Assembly: GCF_001700965.1 (NCBI RefSeq)
Contig: NZ_CP016756.1
Location: 4,477,730 to 4,541,729 of the forward strand
Origin: Stenotrophomonas nitritireducens
GTDB taxonomy: Bacteria > Pseudomonadota > Gammaproteobacteria > Xanthomonadales > Xanthomonadaceae
DNA length: 64,000 nt
Direction: 5' to 3'
Shown: piece by piece, positions 1 to 10,073 of the stretch
Numbering within the stretch: position 1 is the stretch's first letter
Layout of the letters: every line of letters begins with the position of its first letter
Notes under the pieces: model-generated
What the model was told of the DNA's origin: nothing
The model's database searches: none
Seen by the model: the letters and a program-made list of their open reading frames with translations, nothing else
Program-made: the position numbers and the translations under genes

Positions 1-308
1 TCGATGGTGGCGCCTTCCCGCACGAAACGGCGTTCCAGCTGCATCACCGACAACGCCAGCCGTGGCAGCAACGCATCTTTGCCCTGGTTGCGGAAGTAAT
101 CACGCAGCAGGCGCAGGCCCGGTTCGAGCTGGGTGGCGCTGCCGTACACGGCCGCCGGCGAGCTGGCGTCGATACGCAGCACGCTGTCCATCGCGGTGCG
201 CACGATGGCGCTTTCCGAATGGCCGGTTTCGGCGATGCGGCGCACCTGCTGCAAGGCCTGGGCAATGCCGGCCAAGGCAAGTACGCGGTCATCGATAGAA
301 AAAGTCAT
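1..308 (-). CDS. hflD: HflD family protein (lysogenization regulator), partial
   Basis: The N-terminal ~102 residues of an HflD homologue run off the left edge of the window. The sequence reads [20 protein letters not shown] and continues with [12 protein letters not shown] and [11 protein letters not shown], matching the pattern of E. coli HflD (LALAGICQ, LMVLERK). HflD is a peripheral inner-membrane protein that affects lambda CII stability and lysogenization. It lies 9 bp after mnmA, and the nudJ-mnmA-hflD order is the same as in E. coli. An alternative in-frame ATG two codons upstream (312-314) is possible. The C-terminal half is not visible. Confidence 0.88.
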   Translation of the reverse strand, partial: MTFSIDDRVLALAGIAQALQQVRRIAETGHSESAIVRTAMDSVLRIDASSPAAVYGSATQLEPGLRLLRDYFRNQGKDALLPRLALSVMQLERRFVREGATI

Positions 309-317
309 GGTCATCTC

Positions 318-1439
318 TCAAGGGGTAACAGGAGCCGCCAGACGGCGCTCCAAAGGTGCATCGGTTGCGGCGATCACCGCGCCGCCCAGGCATTCCATAC
401 CGTCGTACAGCACCAACGATTGACCCGGGGTGACGGCGCGTTGCGGGCGCGCGAAGTGCACATCCAGCGTACCGTCATCGCGCACCGTGACCGTGCAGGC
501 CTCGTCCGGCTGCCGGTAGCGGGTCTGTGCGGTGCACGCGAAGCTGCGTGCGGGCGGGCTGCCGGCAATCCAGTGCATGGTCTCGCTGCGCAGCCACTGT
601 GACTGCAGCCAGGGGCTGTCGTGGCCCTGGTCGACATACAGGATGTTGCGGGCCACATCCTTGCCCACCACGAACCACGGTGCCGCCGGGCGGCCGCGCA
701 CGCCACCGATGTTCAGGCCTTCGCGCTGGCCCAGGGTGAAATAGAACACGCCGGGGTGACGGGCGATGACCTGGCCATCGGGGTCCTGGATCTCGCCTTC
801 CCGGGCCGGCAGGTACTGGCCCAGGAACTCGCGGAAATCACGTTCGCCGATGAAACAGATGCCGGTGGAATCCTTCTTTGCATGGGTCGGCAGGCCGGCG
901 TCGCGGGCAATGCGGCGCAGCTCGCTTTTCTCCATGTGGCCGATCGGGAACAAGGTAGCCGCCAGTTGGGCCTGCCCGAGCTGATGCAGGAAATAGCTCT
1001 GGTCCTTGCCGCGGTCGGCGCCACGCAGCAGCCGCCAGCGGCCGGCGGACTGGTCCACCTGGGCGTAGTGGCCGGTAGCGATGCGTTCGGCGCCCAGCTC
1101 GCGGGCGGCATCCAGGAAGTGCTTGAACTTGACCTCGCGGTTGCACAGCACGTCCGGGTTGGGCGTGCGGCCGGCGGCGTATTCGGCCAGGAAGTGCTCG
1201 AACACGCCCTGCCAGTATTCCGTCGAGAAATCGCGGAAGTGGAAGGGGATATCCAGCCTCCCGCAGACTGCCACCGCATCGCGCCGGTCATCCTCGGCGC
1301 GGCAATGGCCGCTGCCATCATCGGCCCAGTTCTGCATGAACAGGCCGGCGACATCCAGGCCTTGCTGGACCAGGGTGAGCGCGGCCACCGACGAGTCGAC
1401 CCCGCCGGACACGCCCACCACGATATTCGGATTGCTCAC
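318..1439 (-). CDS. mnmA: tRNA-specific 2-thiouridylase MnmA
   Basis: This enzyme transfers sulfur to U34 of tRNA Lys, Glu and Gln in the cytoplasm, using ATP and a persulfide relay. The 373-residue product shows the PP-loop [13 protein letters not shown] at its N-terminus, the catalytic Cys in [13 protein letters not shown] and the second Cys in [10 protein letters not shown]. Length is normal for the family. The start is GTG at 1439, chosen because it gives [12 protein letters not shown] and overlaps the stop of the upstream Nudix gene by four bases (GTGA), which suggests translational coupling. hflD follows on the same strand. Confidence 0.95.
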   Translation of the reverse strand: MSNPNIVVGVSGGVDSSVAALTLVQQGLDVAGLFMQNWADDGSGHCRAEDDRRDAVAVCGRLDIPFHFRDFSTEYWQGVFEHFLAEYAAGRTPNPDVLCNREVKFKHFLDAARELGAERIATGHYAQVDQSAGRWRLLRGADRGKDQSYFLHQLGQAQLAATLFPIGHMEKSELRRIARDAGLPTHAKKDSTGICFIGERDFREFLGQYLPAREGEIQDPDGQVIARHPGVFYFTLGQREGLNIGGVRGRPAAPWFVVGKDVARNILYVDQGHDSPWLQSQWLRSETMHWIAGSPPARSFACTAQTRYRQPDEACTVTVRDDGTLDVHFARPQRAVTPGQSLVLYDGMECLGGAVIAATDAPLERRLAAPVTP

Positions 1440-1900
1440 GGTGCCACCTGTCGCACGATCGAAAGCGGGTAACGCTGCCCGGCCAGCCAATCGGAGATCG
1501 TCTGCCAGACCAAGGGGCTGCGCAGTCGCGCCATGTCGGCCTGCAACGCCACCGGGCTCATCCACAGCGCCTGCACGATACCCACATCGAGCGCTTGTTC
1601 GGGATGGTGCTGCAGCGGTTCGGCGGCGAAGGCGAAGCGCAGGAACGGCGTGCCATCGGCCGCCGTCCACTGGTAACTGCCGATGAAACCGGTGAGCTGA
1701 ACGTCCCAGCCGGTTTCCTCGCGGGTTTCGCGCACCGCCGCCTCGAGCAGGCTCTCGCCCGGCTCAAGATGACCGGCCGGCTGGTTCAACACCCGTCGGC
1801 CGCCTTTTTCTTCTTCCACCAGCAGCAGCTGCCCTGCGCGGGAGACCACGGTGGCCACGGTCACATGTGGCGCCCATCGCTGGGACTGCAAAGCATTCAC
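1436..1900 (-). CDS. nudJ: Nudix hydrolase, NudJ-like
   Basis: A 154-residue Nudix pyrophosphohydrolase. The Nudix box is intact: [20 protein letters not shown], followed by TGW, giving G-x5-E-x7-REUxEE. E. coli NudJ hydrolyses hydroxymethylpyrimidine pyrophosphate and other nucleotides and is also encoded directly before mnmA. The assignment to NudJ rests on that synteny and on size, and the substrate cannot be read from the sequence. It is translationally coupled to mnmA by a GTGA overlap. Confidence 0.82.
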   Translation of the reverse strand: MNALQSQRWAPHVTVATVVSRAGQLLLVEEEKGGRRVLNQPAGHLEPGESLLEAAVRETREETGWDVQLTGFIGSYQWTAADGTPFLRFAFAAEPLQHHPEQALDVGIVQALWMSPVALQADMARLRSPLVWQTISDWLAGQRYPLSIVRQVAP

Positions 1901-1902
1901 GC

Positions 1903-2379
1903 TCAGTACTCGTCCTTCGACGTCATTTCCAGCTCGATCGCATCGGCGCTCTTGGCGGCCGCGTCGATGGCATCGGAGATGATCTCGGAACTGGCATTGG
2001 CGTCCACCTTGACCACGAACATCGCCACGTCGCCCTGCTTCACCCAGCCGCCGAGCTTGGAATCGTTGGAATCCTCCAGCAGGCGGTTGGCCACCAGTGC
2101 CGGGAACTGCGGGCTGCTGGACTTGTAGCCCGGCGACCAGATCTCGCGGACCTTGTGGCTGCCATAGGTTTCCACGTTGGAGCGCACGAACACCAGCTGG
2201 GTACGGTCGTCTTCCATTTCAAAGACCAGCTGGTAGTCGCCATCGCTGTCCACCTCGTACTTGTACTTGAGGGTGTCCAGTACGCGGCCGACGGCCGGAT
2301 CCGCCTCGCCGGCGAACGCGGTGCCTGCGGTAGCGGTGGCCAGGGCCAGCAGAGCGATGCTGATTACAGACTTCTTCAT
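1903..2379 (-). CDS. Secreted or periplasmic protein of unknown function
   Basis: A 158-residue product starting [20 protein letters not shown], a clear Sec signal peptide with likely cleavage after AFA. The mature part is acidic, with no family I can name ([37 protein letters not shown]). The ATG at 2379 is preceded by GGGGAA at a good distance. It sits two bases upstream of the Nudix gene on the same strand, so it is probably the first gene of the transcript that continues into nudJ-mnmA-hflD. Confidence 0.7.
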   Translation of the reverse strand: MKKSVISIALLALATATAGTAFAGEADPAVGRVLDTLKYKYEVDSDGDYQLVFEMEDDRTQLVFVRSNVETYGSHKVREIWSPGYKSSSPQFPALVANRLLEDSNDSKLGGWVKQGDVAMFVVKVDANASSEIISDAIDAAAKSADAIELEMTSKDEY

Positions 2380-2500
2380 GTTTTCCCCAGTTGTAAGGAT
2401 TTGGTCAGGTAAAGGAGGGTTAGCCAGCAAATTGTGCGGGGGCAGGGGGGGCTGCGTCCAATGCCCAGAGGCTGCCACACAGACCGGCTATAATTGGGCA

Positions 2501-2821
2501 ATGTCCCAGAAGACCCAACACGATAGCGACCATGGCCTGCTGGTCGCCCCCGGCAAGCCCGAGGTGGCGCCCCCGCCGCAGTACCAAGTGATGCTGCTCA
2601 ACGACGACTACACCCCGATGGATTTCGTGGTGACGGTCCTGCAGAGCTTTTTTTCGATGGACATGGACAAGGCCACCCAGGTGATGCTGCATGTCCATAC
2701 CCGCGGCCGTGGCATCTGCGGTGTCTATACCCGCGAGGTGGCCGAAACCAAGGTCGCGCAGGTCAACGAGTTCTCGCGCATGAACCAGCATCCGTTGCTG
2801 TGCACGATGGAACGCGCCTGA
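2501..2821 (+). CDS. clpS: ATP-dependent Clp protease adaptor ClpS
   Basis: A 106-residue ClpS. ClpS binds N-degron substrates and hands them to ClpA-ClpP in the cytoplasm. Hallmarks are [20 protein letters not shown], the histidine-containing [21 protein letters not shown], and the C-terminal [10 protein letters not shown]. The N-terminal tail before PPPQYQ is acidic and disordered, as usual. Its partner clpA lies 311 bp downstream on the same strand, the standard pairing. Confidence 0.96.
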   Translation: MSQKTQHDSDHGLLVAPGKPEVAPPPQYQVMLLNDDYTPMDFVVTVLQSFFSMDMDKATQVMLHVHTRGRGICGVYTREVAETKVAQVNEFSRMNQHPLLCTMERA

Positions 2822-3132
2822 GCCCGTCACAGGTGCCCGGTAGGGGGGGGCTGTCCGGCTGCCTGATCGACCAGACTGAGTGCACGCGCCGCAGCGGCGG
2901 CAAAGCCGCTGTGCGGGCGCTGTTTGGGGTCAGCGCAGATGGAACGATTTGTCCTGTAAGTTGCCTGCGTAACGGCTGATCGGCCTGTTCGGGCCTTGAA
3001 ACTGAATGCAGAATTCACGGTGAGCGCTGTTTTATCGTCATTACTGACGTAGCGTCTACATCATCGTAGTTAGGGTGCTGGAAAAAGCGATCCCAGGCCG
3101 CATATTGTCTCCAACCGCAACCGGAGTGCCTT
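2822..3132 (+). other. clpS-clpA intergenic region
   Basis: A 311-bp gap without an acceptable gene. It contains a run of eight G (about 2843-2850), a GC-rich stretch capable of weak hairpins near 2885-2915, and AT-richer sequence just upstream of clpA where a clpA promoter would be expected. CGGAGTG lies a few bases before the clpA ATG and is its ribosome-binding site. I see no riboswitch or RNA gene. Confidence 0.5.
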
Positions 3133-5412
3133 ATGTTCAGTAAAGACCTCGAGCAGACCATTGGTCAGTGCTACAAGCGCGCCCGGGAAGCCCGTCACGA
3201 ATACATGACGGTTGAACATCTCTTGCTGGCCCTGTTGGAAAACGCATCGGCACAGGCTGTGCTGAAAGCATGTGGCGCGGATCTAGAGCGCCTGGGAAGG
3301 GAGCTGGAAAAGGCGATCAACGCCTCGGTCTCGCTGTTGGCCGAAGACGACGGCCGCGACACGCAGCCTACGCTGGGTTTCCAGCGCGTACTGCAGCGGG
3401 CCGTGTACCACGTGCAGTCCTCGGGCAAGAAGGAGGTTACCGGTGCCAATGTGCTGGTGGCGATCTTCGGCGAAAAAGAATCGCACGCGGTTTATTACCT
3501 CAATCAGCAGGATGTGACCCGGCTGGACGTGGTCAATTACCTGTCCCACGGCGTGGGCAAGAGTGGCGACGACCCGGAAATGTCCTCCCCGCTGGAAGGC
3601 GAGGGCCGGGTTGAAGGCGCTGATGGCGAAGGCAAGGGCGACTCGCTCAACGAGTTCGCCAGCAATCTCAACGAGCTGGCCAAAGCCGGGCGGATCGATC
3701 CGCTGGTCGGCCGTCGCGATGAGATCGAACGCACCATCCAGGTGCTGTGCCGCCGCCGCAAGAACAACCCGCTATACGTGGGTGAGGCCGGCGTGGGCAA
3801 GACCGCCATCGCCGAAGGCCTGGCCAAGCGCATCGTCGACGGCGAGGTGCCGGACGTGCTGGCCGATGCGGTGATCTACTCGTTGGATCTCGGCGCGCTG
3901 GTAGCGGGCACCAAGTACCGTGGCGACTTCGAGAAGCGCCTCAAGGGCGTGATCACTGCACTGAAGAAGATCCCCAACTCGGTGCTGTTCATCGACGAGA
4001 TCCACACCATCATCGGTGCCGGTTCGGCTTCCGGTGGCACCATGGATGCGTCCAACCTGATCAAGCCGGCACTGGCCTCGGGCGAGCTACGCTGCATCGG
4101 CTCGACCACCTTCCAGGAATACCGTGGCATTTTCGAGAAGGACCGTGCGCTGGCGCGGCGCTTCCAGAAAATCGACATCGTCGAGCCGACCGTTGGCGAG
4201 GCCTACGAGATTCTCAAGGGCCTGCGGCCGAAGTACGAAGCACACCACAGCGTGACGTATGCCGACGATGCCTTGCAGGCAGCGGTGGACCTGTCGGTCA
4301 AGCACATCGCCGACCGGCTGTTGCCGGACAAGGCCATCGATGTCATCGACGAGGCCGGCGCACGCCAGCGGCTGTTGCCGGAAGGGCAGCGCAAGGAGCG
4401 CATCGACATCGAGGAAATCGAAACCATCATTGCCAAAATGGCGCGCATCCCGGCCAAGCAGGTCACTGCCAGTGACAAGGATGTGCTGCAGCACCTGGAG
4501 CGCAATCTGAAGATGGTGATCTTCGGCCAGGACCAGGGCATTGAGTCGCTGACCTCGGCGATCAAGCTGTCGCGCTCCGGTCTGGCCAGCCCGGACAAGC
4601 CGATCGGCAACTTCCTGTTCGCCGGCCCCACCGGCGTGGGCAAGACCGAGGTGACCCGTCAGCTGGCGTTGCAGCTGGGTATCGAGCTGGTGCGCTTCGA
4701 CATGTCCGAGTACATGGAGCCGCATTCGATCAGCCGCCTGATTGGTGCCCCTCCGGGCTATGTCGGCTTCGACCAGGGCGGCCTGCTGACCGAGAAAATC
4801 GTCAAGACGCCGCATTGCGTGCTGCTGTTGGACGAGGTGGAGAAGGCGCATCCGGACATCTTCAACATCCTGTTGCAGGTGATGGACCGCGGCGTGCTCA
4901 CCGACACCAACGGCCGTGAGGCCAACTTCAAGAACGTGATCCTGGTGATGACCACCAATGCCGGTGCCACCCAAGCTGCACGTCGCTCGATTGGTTTCAC
5001 CAAGCAGAACCATGCCACCGACGCGATGGAGGTAATCCGCAAGAGCTTCACCCCTGAGTTCCGCAACCGCCTGGATGCGGTGGTGCAGTTCCAGCCGCTG
5101 GGCTTCAGCCACATCCTGCGGGTGGTGGACAAGTTCCTGATCGAGCTGGAGATGCTGCTGCAGGACAAGCACGTTTCGTTGTCGGCCACCCCGGCCGCCC
5201 GCGAATGGCTGGCACAACATGGTTTCGACGCGGACATGGGCGCACGCCCGATGCATCGGGTGATCCAGGACAAGGTGAAGCGCCCGCTGGCCGACGAGCT
5301 GCTGTTCGGCAAGCTGGCCAACGGTGGCAAGGTCAGCATCGACGTCCGCGATGGCGAGTTGATCGTGGACACCGAGTCCGAGCCGGAGCACCTGTTGCCG
5401 GCAACGGTGTAA
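3133..5412 (+). CDS. clpA: ATP-dependent Clp protease ATP-binding subunit ClpA
   Basis: A 759-residue Hsp100 unfoldase that feeds substrates, including those delivered by ClpS, into ClpP. Order of parts: N-terminal Clp repeat domain (to about residue 150); AAA-1 with Walker [10 protein letters not shown] (K223) and Walker [15 protein letters not shown]-2 with Walker [10 protein letters not shown] (K504) and Walker [14 protein letters not shown]. The arginine-finger region and C-terminal D2-small domain ([20 protein letters not shown]) are complete. A charged linker rich in Glu and Gly follows the N domain. An intrinsic terminator follows the stop. Confidence 0.97.
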   Translation: MFSKDLEQTIGQCYKRAREARHEYMTVEHLLLALLENASAQAVLKACGADLERLGRELEKAINASVSLLAEDDGRDTQPTLGFQRVLQRAVYHVQSSGKKEVTGANVLVAIFGEKESHAVYYLNQQDVTRLDVVNYLSHGVGKSGDDPEMSSPLEGEGRVEGADGEGKGDSLNEFASNLNELAKAGRIDPLVGRRDEIERTIQVLCRRRKNNPLYVGEAGVGKTAIAEGLAKRIVDGEVPDVLADAVIYSLDLGALVAGTKYRGDFEKRLKGVITALKKIPNSVLFIDEIHTIIGAGSASGGTMDASNLIKPALASGELRCIGSTTFQEYRGIFEKDRALARRFQKIDIVEPTVGEAYEILKGLRPKYEAHHSVTYADDALQAAVDLSVKHIADRLLPDKAIDVIDEAGARQRLLPEGQRKERIDIEEIETIIAKMARIPAKQVTASDKDVLQHLERNLKMVIFGQDQGIESLTSAIKLSRSGLASPDKPIGNFLFAGPTGVGKTEVTRQLALQLGIELVRFDMSEYMEPHSISRLIGAPPGYVGFDQGGLLTEKIVKTPHCVLLLDEVEKAHPDIFNILLQVMDRGVLTDTNGREANFKNVILVMTTNAGATQAARRSIGFTKQNHATDAMEVIRKSFTPEFRNRLDAVVQFQPLGFSHILRVVDKFLIELEMLLQDKHVSLSATPAAREWLAQHGFDADMGARPMHRVIQDKVKRPLADELLFGKLANGGKVSIDVRDGELIVDTESEPEHLLPATV

Positions 5413-5480
5413 GGCCGGAGCCTGCGGGCGGTAGGAGCGGCGTAAGCCGCTAAGCTGGCCCGTTGTCCGTACACACAAAT

Positions 5481-5510
5481 CCCGCATCGAAAGGTGCGGG
5501 GTTTGTTTTT
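5481..5510 (+). terminator. Rho-independent terminator of clpA
   Basis: The stem CCCGCA / TGCGGG with an eight-base loop is followed by GTTTGTTTTT. It lies about 70 bp after the clpA stop on the same strand. Confidence 0.85.
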
Positions 5511-5541
5511 GCGTGGCTCGTTCGGCAGGGCAGAGGCCCAT

Positions 5542-5650
5542 GTAGTGCCGAGCCATGATCGGCAAGAGGCATTACCGGGAAAGCCCCTGCCGAGCATGGC
5601 TCGGCACTACAGAATCAGGCGGGCTTCTGCCGAGCATGGCTCGGCACTAC
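5542..5650. repeat. Three REP/SMAG-type palindromes
   Basis: Three 23-bp copies of GTAGTGCCGAGCCATGCTCG-GCA: 5542-5564 on the plus strand (one mismatch), and 5588-5610 and 5628-5650 in the opposite orientation. Each copy can fold into a short stem (TGCCGAGC/GCTCGGCA) and opens with GTAG. This is the layout of the SMAG REP elements of Stenotrophomonas maltophilia, and it is the best genus marker in the window. Confidence 0.8.
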
Positions 5651-5668
5651 AAAAACCTGCAGGCACGC

Positions 5669-5696
5669 GAAAAAGCCAGCACGATGGCTGGCTTTC
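5669..5696 (-). terminator. Rho-independent terminator of infA
   Basis: The perfect stem AAAGCCAGC / GCTGGCTTT, read on the minus strand, is followed by a T-run, about 25 bases after the infA stop. Confidence 0.85.
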
Positions 5697-5718
5697 CTGC
5701 AACGCTCTACTTACCGCA

Positions 5719-5937
5719 TTACTTCATGCGGTAGGTGATACGGCCCTTGGTCAGGTCGTACGGCGTCATCTCAACCTTGACGCGGTCGCCGGTCAGGATG
5801 CGGATGTAGTTCTTGCGCATGCGGCCGGAGATGTGGGCGATGATTTCATGCCCATTTTCCAGACGAACGCGGAAAGTGGTGTTCGGCAACGTCTCGCTGA
5901 CGGTGCCCTCGAACTCGATGGAGTCGTCTTTCGACAT
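5719..5937 (-). CDS. infA: Translation initiation factor IF-1
   Basis: A 72-residue single OB-fold protein that binds the 30S A site during initiation. It reads [20 protein letters not shown] and ends [11 protein letters not shown], matching IF-1 along its whole length ([33 protein letters not shown]). The ATG at 5937 gives the standard length. The gene is monocistronic, with its own terminator downstream, and lies 98 bp after aat on the same strand. Confidence 0.97.
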   Translation of the reverse strand: MSKDDSIEFEGTVSETLPNTTFRVRLENGHEIIAHISGRMRKNYIRILTGDRVKVEMTPYDLTKGRITYRMK

Positions 5938-6035
5938 GTAGTCCTGTGCGGTTCTGCGGACGGCCAATAGGCCTAAGGGCGGGCATTTTACGCTTTCGCG
6001 GGCCGGGATGCAAAGTTTGCGTTAAACCCCGGCAT

Positions 6036-6770
6036 TCAGGCCAGCGCCGAGGCCGGAAGTTCGCCAAACCTGCGCGCCCAGCTGCTGGCATCGCCCGGCA
6101 TTTGCACCAGTGCTGCAACGGCGGCCAGAAACTCCGTGCGCGGCAGGTGCTCAGCGCCCATCCGCAGCAGGTGCGGGTTCTCCACCTGCGCATCCATCAA
6201 GGGCCAGCCCCAGCGCGCCAGGGTGCCGGCCAGCGCCGCAAGCGCCACCTTCGAACCGCCGCTGCGGCCGCTGAACATGCTTTCCCCGAAAAACATCTGG
6301 CCGATGGCGACGCCGTAGATGCCGCCAACCAGTTCCTCGTCGTCAAACACTTCCACCGAGTGCGCATAGCCAAGCTGGTGCAGCTGCACGTAGGCGGCAA
6401 GCATGTCGGGGGTGATCCAGGTGCCATCCTGCCCGGGCCGTGGCGCCTGCGCGCAGGCCTGCATGACCTCGGCGAAGGCGGTATCGGCGCGGATCGTCCA
6501 GGTGCTGTTGCGCAGGCTGCGGCGGAACCGCGAGGACAGGTGGACCTGATCGGTGCGGAACACCATGCGCGGGTCCGGCGACCACCACAGCAGCGGCTGA
6601 CCCTGCGAAAACCACGGAAAGATGCCGCTGGCATACGCATTGAGCAGCCGTAAAGGACTCAGGTCGCCGCCAATGGCAAGCAGACCTTCCGGGTCCCTCA
6701 GCGCCAGCTCCGCAGGAGGGAAGGGCGCATCGCTGGCGGTATCCAGCAGGAAGGGGCCTTTATTGCTCAT
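6036..6770 (-). CDS. aat: Leucyl/phenylalanyl-tRNA-protein transferase
   Basis: A 244-residue cytoplasmic enzyme of the N-end rule. It adds Leu or Phe to proteins with N-terminal Arg or Lys, creating degrons read by ClpS. Family motifs present are GLLAIGGDLSP, AYASGIFPWF, LLWWSPDPRMVF, YAHSVEVFDDEELVGGIYG and GQMFFGESMFS. The ATG at 6770 overlaps the stop of the upstream acetyltransferase-like gene by four bases (ATGA). Its proximity to clpS-clpA groups three parts of the N-degron pathway within 4 kb. Confidence 0.95.
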   Translation of the reverse strand: MSNKGPFLLDTASDAPFPPAELALRDPEGLLAIGGDLSPLRLLNAYASGIFPWFSQGQPLLWWSPDPRMVFRTDQVHLSSRFRRSLRNSTWTIRADTAFAEVMQACAQAPRPGQDGTWITPDMLAAYVQLHQLGYAHSVEVFDDEELVGGIYGVAIGQMFFGESMFSGRSGGSKVALAALAGTLARWGWPLMDAQVENPHLLRMGAEHLPRTEFLAAVAALVQMPGDASSWARRFGELPASALA

Positions 6771-7900
6771 TGCGCTGGATCTTCCTGTTTGAACGGCGAA
6801 TGGCGCAGCAGGTCGGCCTCGTAGTGGGCAAGATCTTCGCGCTCGCGGCGGCACCAGTCGCGCGCCGCATCACGGAACTGGGGATGCGCAAGCCAATGAT
6901 GGCTTTGCACCCGGGTCGGCAGGAAGCCACGCGCCAGTTTGTGCTCGCCCTGCGCGCCGGGTTCGAAGCGCTGCAGGCCCTCGCGCAGGCAGTAATCGAT
7001 GCCCTGGTAGTAACAGGTTTCAAAATGCAGGCCGGGCAGGGTGGCACCGCCCCAATAACGGCCGTACAGCGTATCGGTGCCGCGCAGGCACAGCGCGCCG
7101 GCGATGGGTTCGCCGTCCTGCAGGGCAAGGAACAGCACCAGCTGGCGCGGCATCTGTGCCGCCAGGTGGCGCAGGAAGGCAAGCGTCAGTGCAGGCGCAT
7201 TGCCATATTCGGCGAAGGTCTGCAGGTAGAAGCCATGCATCGACCGCAGTTCGTCGTCACTGGTTTCATCACCGTGACGCGTCACGAAAGTAATGCCGGC
7301 CTGTGCGACCTTGGCACGTTCCTGACGGATGTTCTTGCGCCGCTTGTGGTCCATCGCGGCGAGGAAATCATCGAAAGCGTTCCATTCAGGGCGGCGCTGC
7401 CACTGGAACTGCACATCGTCGCGCTGCAGCCACTGCGCGCCGAACAGCGGGCTCTCTTCGGCCAGATGGAAGTTGATATGTGCCGAGGACAGCGCCTCGT
7501 CCTGCACATGCGCAACGATGGCCTGCAGCAGCGCCTGGCGGTCTGCCTCGCTGCGGGCCAGCAGGCGCGGCCCGGTAACCGGCGAGTAGGGCACACCGCC
7601 CAGCCATTTCGGGAAGTACTCCAGCCCATGGCGTGCGTAGGCATTGGCCCAGGCGTGGTCGAACACGAACTCGCCGTGCGAGTTCTGCTTCAGATAACCG
7701 GGTGCGGCAGCGACAAGTTCGTCATTGCGCCACAGGCTCAGGTGCTGGGCTTGCCAGCCCCATTCCGGGCGCAGGCAGCCATGCTGTTCCAGCCCACTGA
7801 GAAAGGCATGGCTGATGAAGGGATTGCTGCCGCCGTGCAGGCCATCCCAAGCAGGCGCACCGACGTCTCGCAGATGGGAAAGGACTCGGAGTTGCGTCAT
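6767..7900 (-). CDS. GNAT-superfamily protein (DUF482 / peptidogalycan-like)
   Basis: A 377-residue protein resembling the DUF482/COG3146 acyltransferase family, which has two GNAT-like lobes. Visible features are NPFISHAFLSGLEQHGC, DHAWANAYARHG, the cluster HKRRKNIRQERAKV and FETCYYQGIDYCLREGLQRFEPGAQGEHKLARGF. No substrate is known for the family. It is translationally coupled to aat by an ATGA overlap, a linkage common in proteobacteria. ATG at 7900 is preferred over the adjacent upstream TTG. Confidence 0.82.
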   Translation of the reverse strand: MTQLRVLSHLRDVGAPAWDGLHGGSNPFISHAFLSGLEQHGCLRPEWGWQAQHLSLWRNDELVAAAPGYLKQNSHGEFVFDHAWANAYARHGLEYFPKWLGGVPYSPVTGPRLLARSEADRQALLQAIVAHVQDEALSSAHINFHLAEESPLFGAQWLQRDDVQFQWQRRPEWNAFDDFLAAMDHKRRKNIRQERAKVAQAGITFVTRHGDETSDDELRSMHGFYLQTFAEYGNAPALTLAFLRHLAAQMPRQLVLFLALQDGEPIAGALCLRGTDTLYGRYWGGATLPGLHFETCYYQGIDYCLREGLQRFEPGAQGEHKLARGFLPTRVQSHHWLAHPQFRDAARDWCRREREDLAHYEADLLRHSPFKQEDPAQ

Positions 7901-7932
7901 CAATGGAGCCTAACGTATCCGCCCGGCATCGT

Positions 7933-8784
7933 TCATTTAGGCGCGGGGCTGGAGGGCACGTCAGTCCCCCAACTGATCGTGCGCACTTCCTCTTTGATTG
8001 CTGTCATATCGCAATTCCAGACAGGCTCCGGCAGTTGCTGCAAACGCGCGTTTGCAAACGCCGCGACGCGATGGACGCCGCGTGCTTGTCCAGCCGCCGC
8101 TGCCACGCTGTTGTTGCAAAAGCGGTACGTCACGGCGGGCTGAGGGACGCCGGCCAATGGCTGAGGCGAGCGCGTGTAATACGACTGGATCGCCGCGTTG
8201 ATGATGTTGTTGGCGGCAATCTCCTGCATGGCAAAAAGCCCAATGCCGACGCTGTCCGGAGAGATGGTATCGAGTGTCTTGCCCGGCAACTGCTGGAAAT
8301 AAGTGGCTGCGGCATTGCCTCCGCCTTCCACTTCCTTCAGAAGCGCCAGTGTCATCAGCTGCTCGATGGCGGTGGTTTTTCCCGCCATCGAATCTTCCTG
8401 CAGCCAGGTCAACGCCAGTTGCCGACGTTCCGGCGCCATTCGTACGCCGGCAACGAGGCAGCCGGCGAGGGCAGGGGAAAGCATCTCCCTGGTTTTGACA
8501 TTACCGCCCATGGCGGATGCCAGCATTTCGTCGAGTCCCTTGCGCACATTCGGGTCTGCCGACTGCAGGACAAGTTGCATCGTTGCCAGCGAGCGCTTGC
8601 TGCCGCCGAGATAAGCAAGGGCAGGATCCTGCTTCACCAGCTCCGCAACCATGTCCTGCGACAGGCATAGGTTGCGAACCATGGGATTCATCTCTGAAGG
8701 AGCCAGCGGCGGCGGAACTGCTTTCGCCGCCGCTGCTGCATTTGCAGCCGCCATGGAAGCTGCGATCAAGACCAGGCGATACAT
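7933..8784 (-). CDS. Exported protein of unknown function
   Basis: A 283-residue product with an N-terminal signal sequence (MYRLVLIAASMAAANAAAAA). The mature chain is helical, with several Cys (RNLCLSQDM, LAGCLVAG, YRFCNNS, VWNCDM) consistent with periplasmic disulfides. I do not recognise the family. It lies 32 bp before the acetyltransferase-like gene and 32 bp after trxB on the same strand, so the three may share a transcript. Confidence 0.65.
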   Translation of the reverse strand: MYRLVLIAASMAAANAAAAAKAVPPPLAPSEMNPMVRNLCLSQDMVAELVKQDPALAYLGGSKRSLATMQLVLQSADPNVRKGLDEMLASAMGGNVKTREMLSPALAGCLVAGVRMAPERRQLALTWLQEDSMAGKTTAIEQLMTLALLKEVEGGGNAAATYFQQLPGKTLDTISPDSVGIGLFAMQEIAANNIINAAIQSYYTRSPQPLAGVPQPAVTYRFCNNSVAAAAGQARGVHRVAAFANARLQQLPEPVWNCDMTAIKEEVRTISWGTDVPSSPAPK

Positions 8785-8816
8785 TCAACAATCCTTGTCA
8801 GTTCACCAGCAGGCGC

Positions 8817-9800
<984 letters not shown>

Positions 9801-10073
9801 TCAGGATTGGTGGCCCGAACGCGGCATTCCGCAACTGTCCGGGCAAGCCAATAGAGTGGCGGTCTGACCCCTGTGAATCAAGGCACGTGAATGGAACTGC
9901 GCGGCCCGTTGGATACACCTTCGCTGTTTCCTGCATCGCCGCCGTCATGATCGGGCGGTTTTTGACGCTTTCTGTCTCTCAGCAGTACCGCAATGCGCTA
10001 CAAGCGGATGAAACCGGGCGATCTGTCGTTTAATATCAATCACTAACCGTGCATTTTTAAGGTCTGGTCAAAG

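Noticed and set aside
9939..9963. Terminator-like hairpin CCGCC/GGCGG plus T-run between trxB and ftsK
   Set aside because: It points rightward in a divergent gap with no upstream gene on that strand. The stem is short and may be chance.
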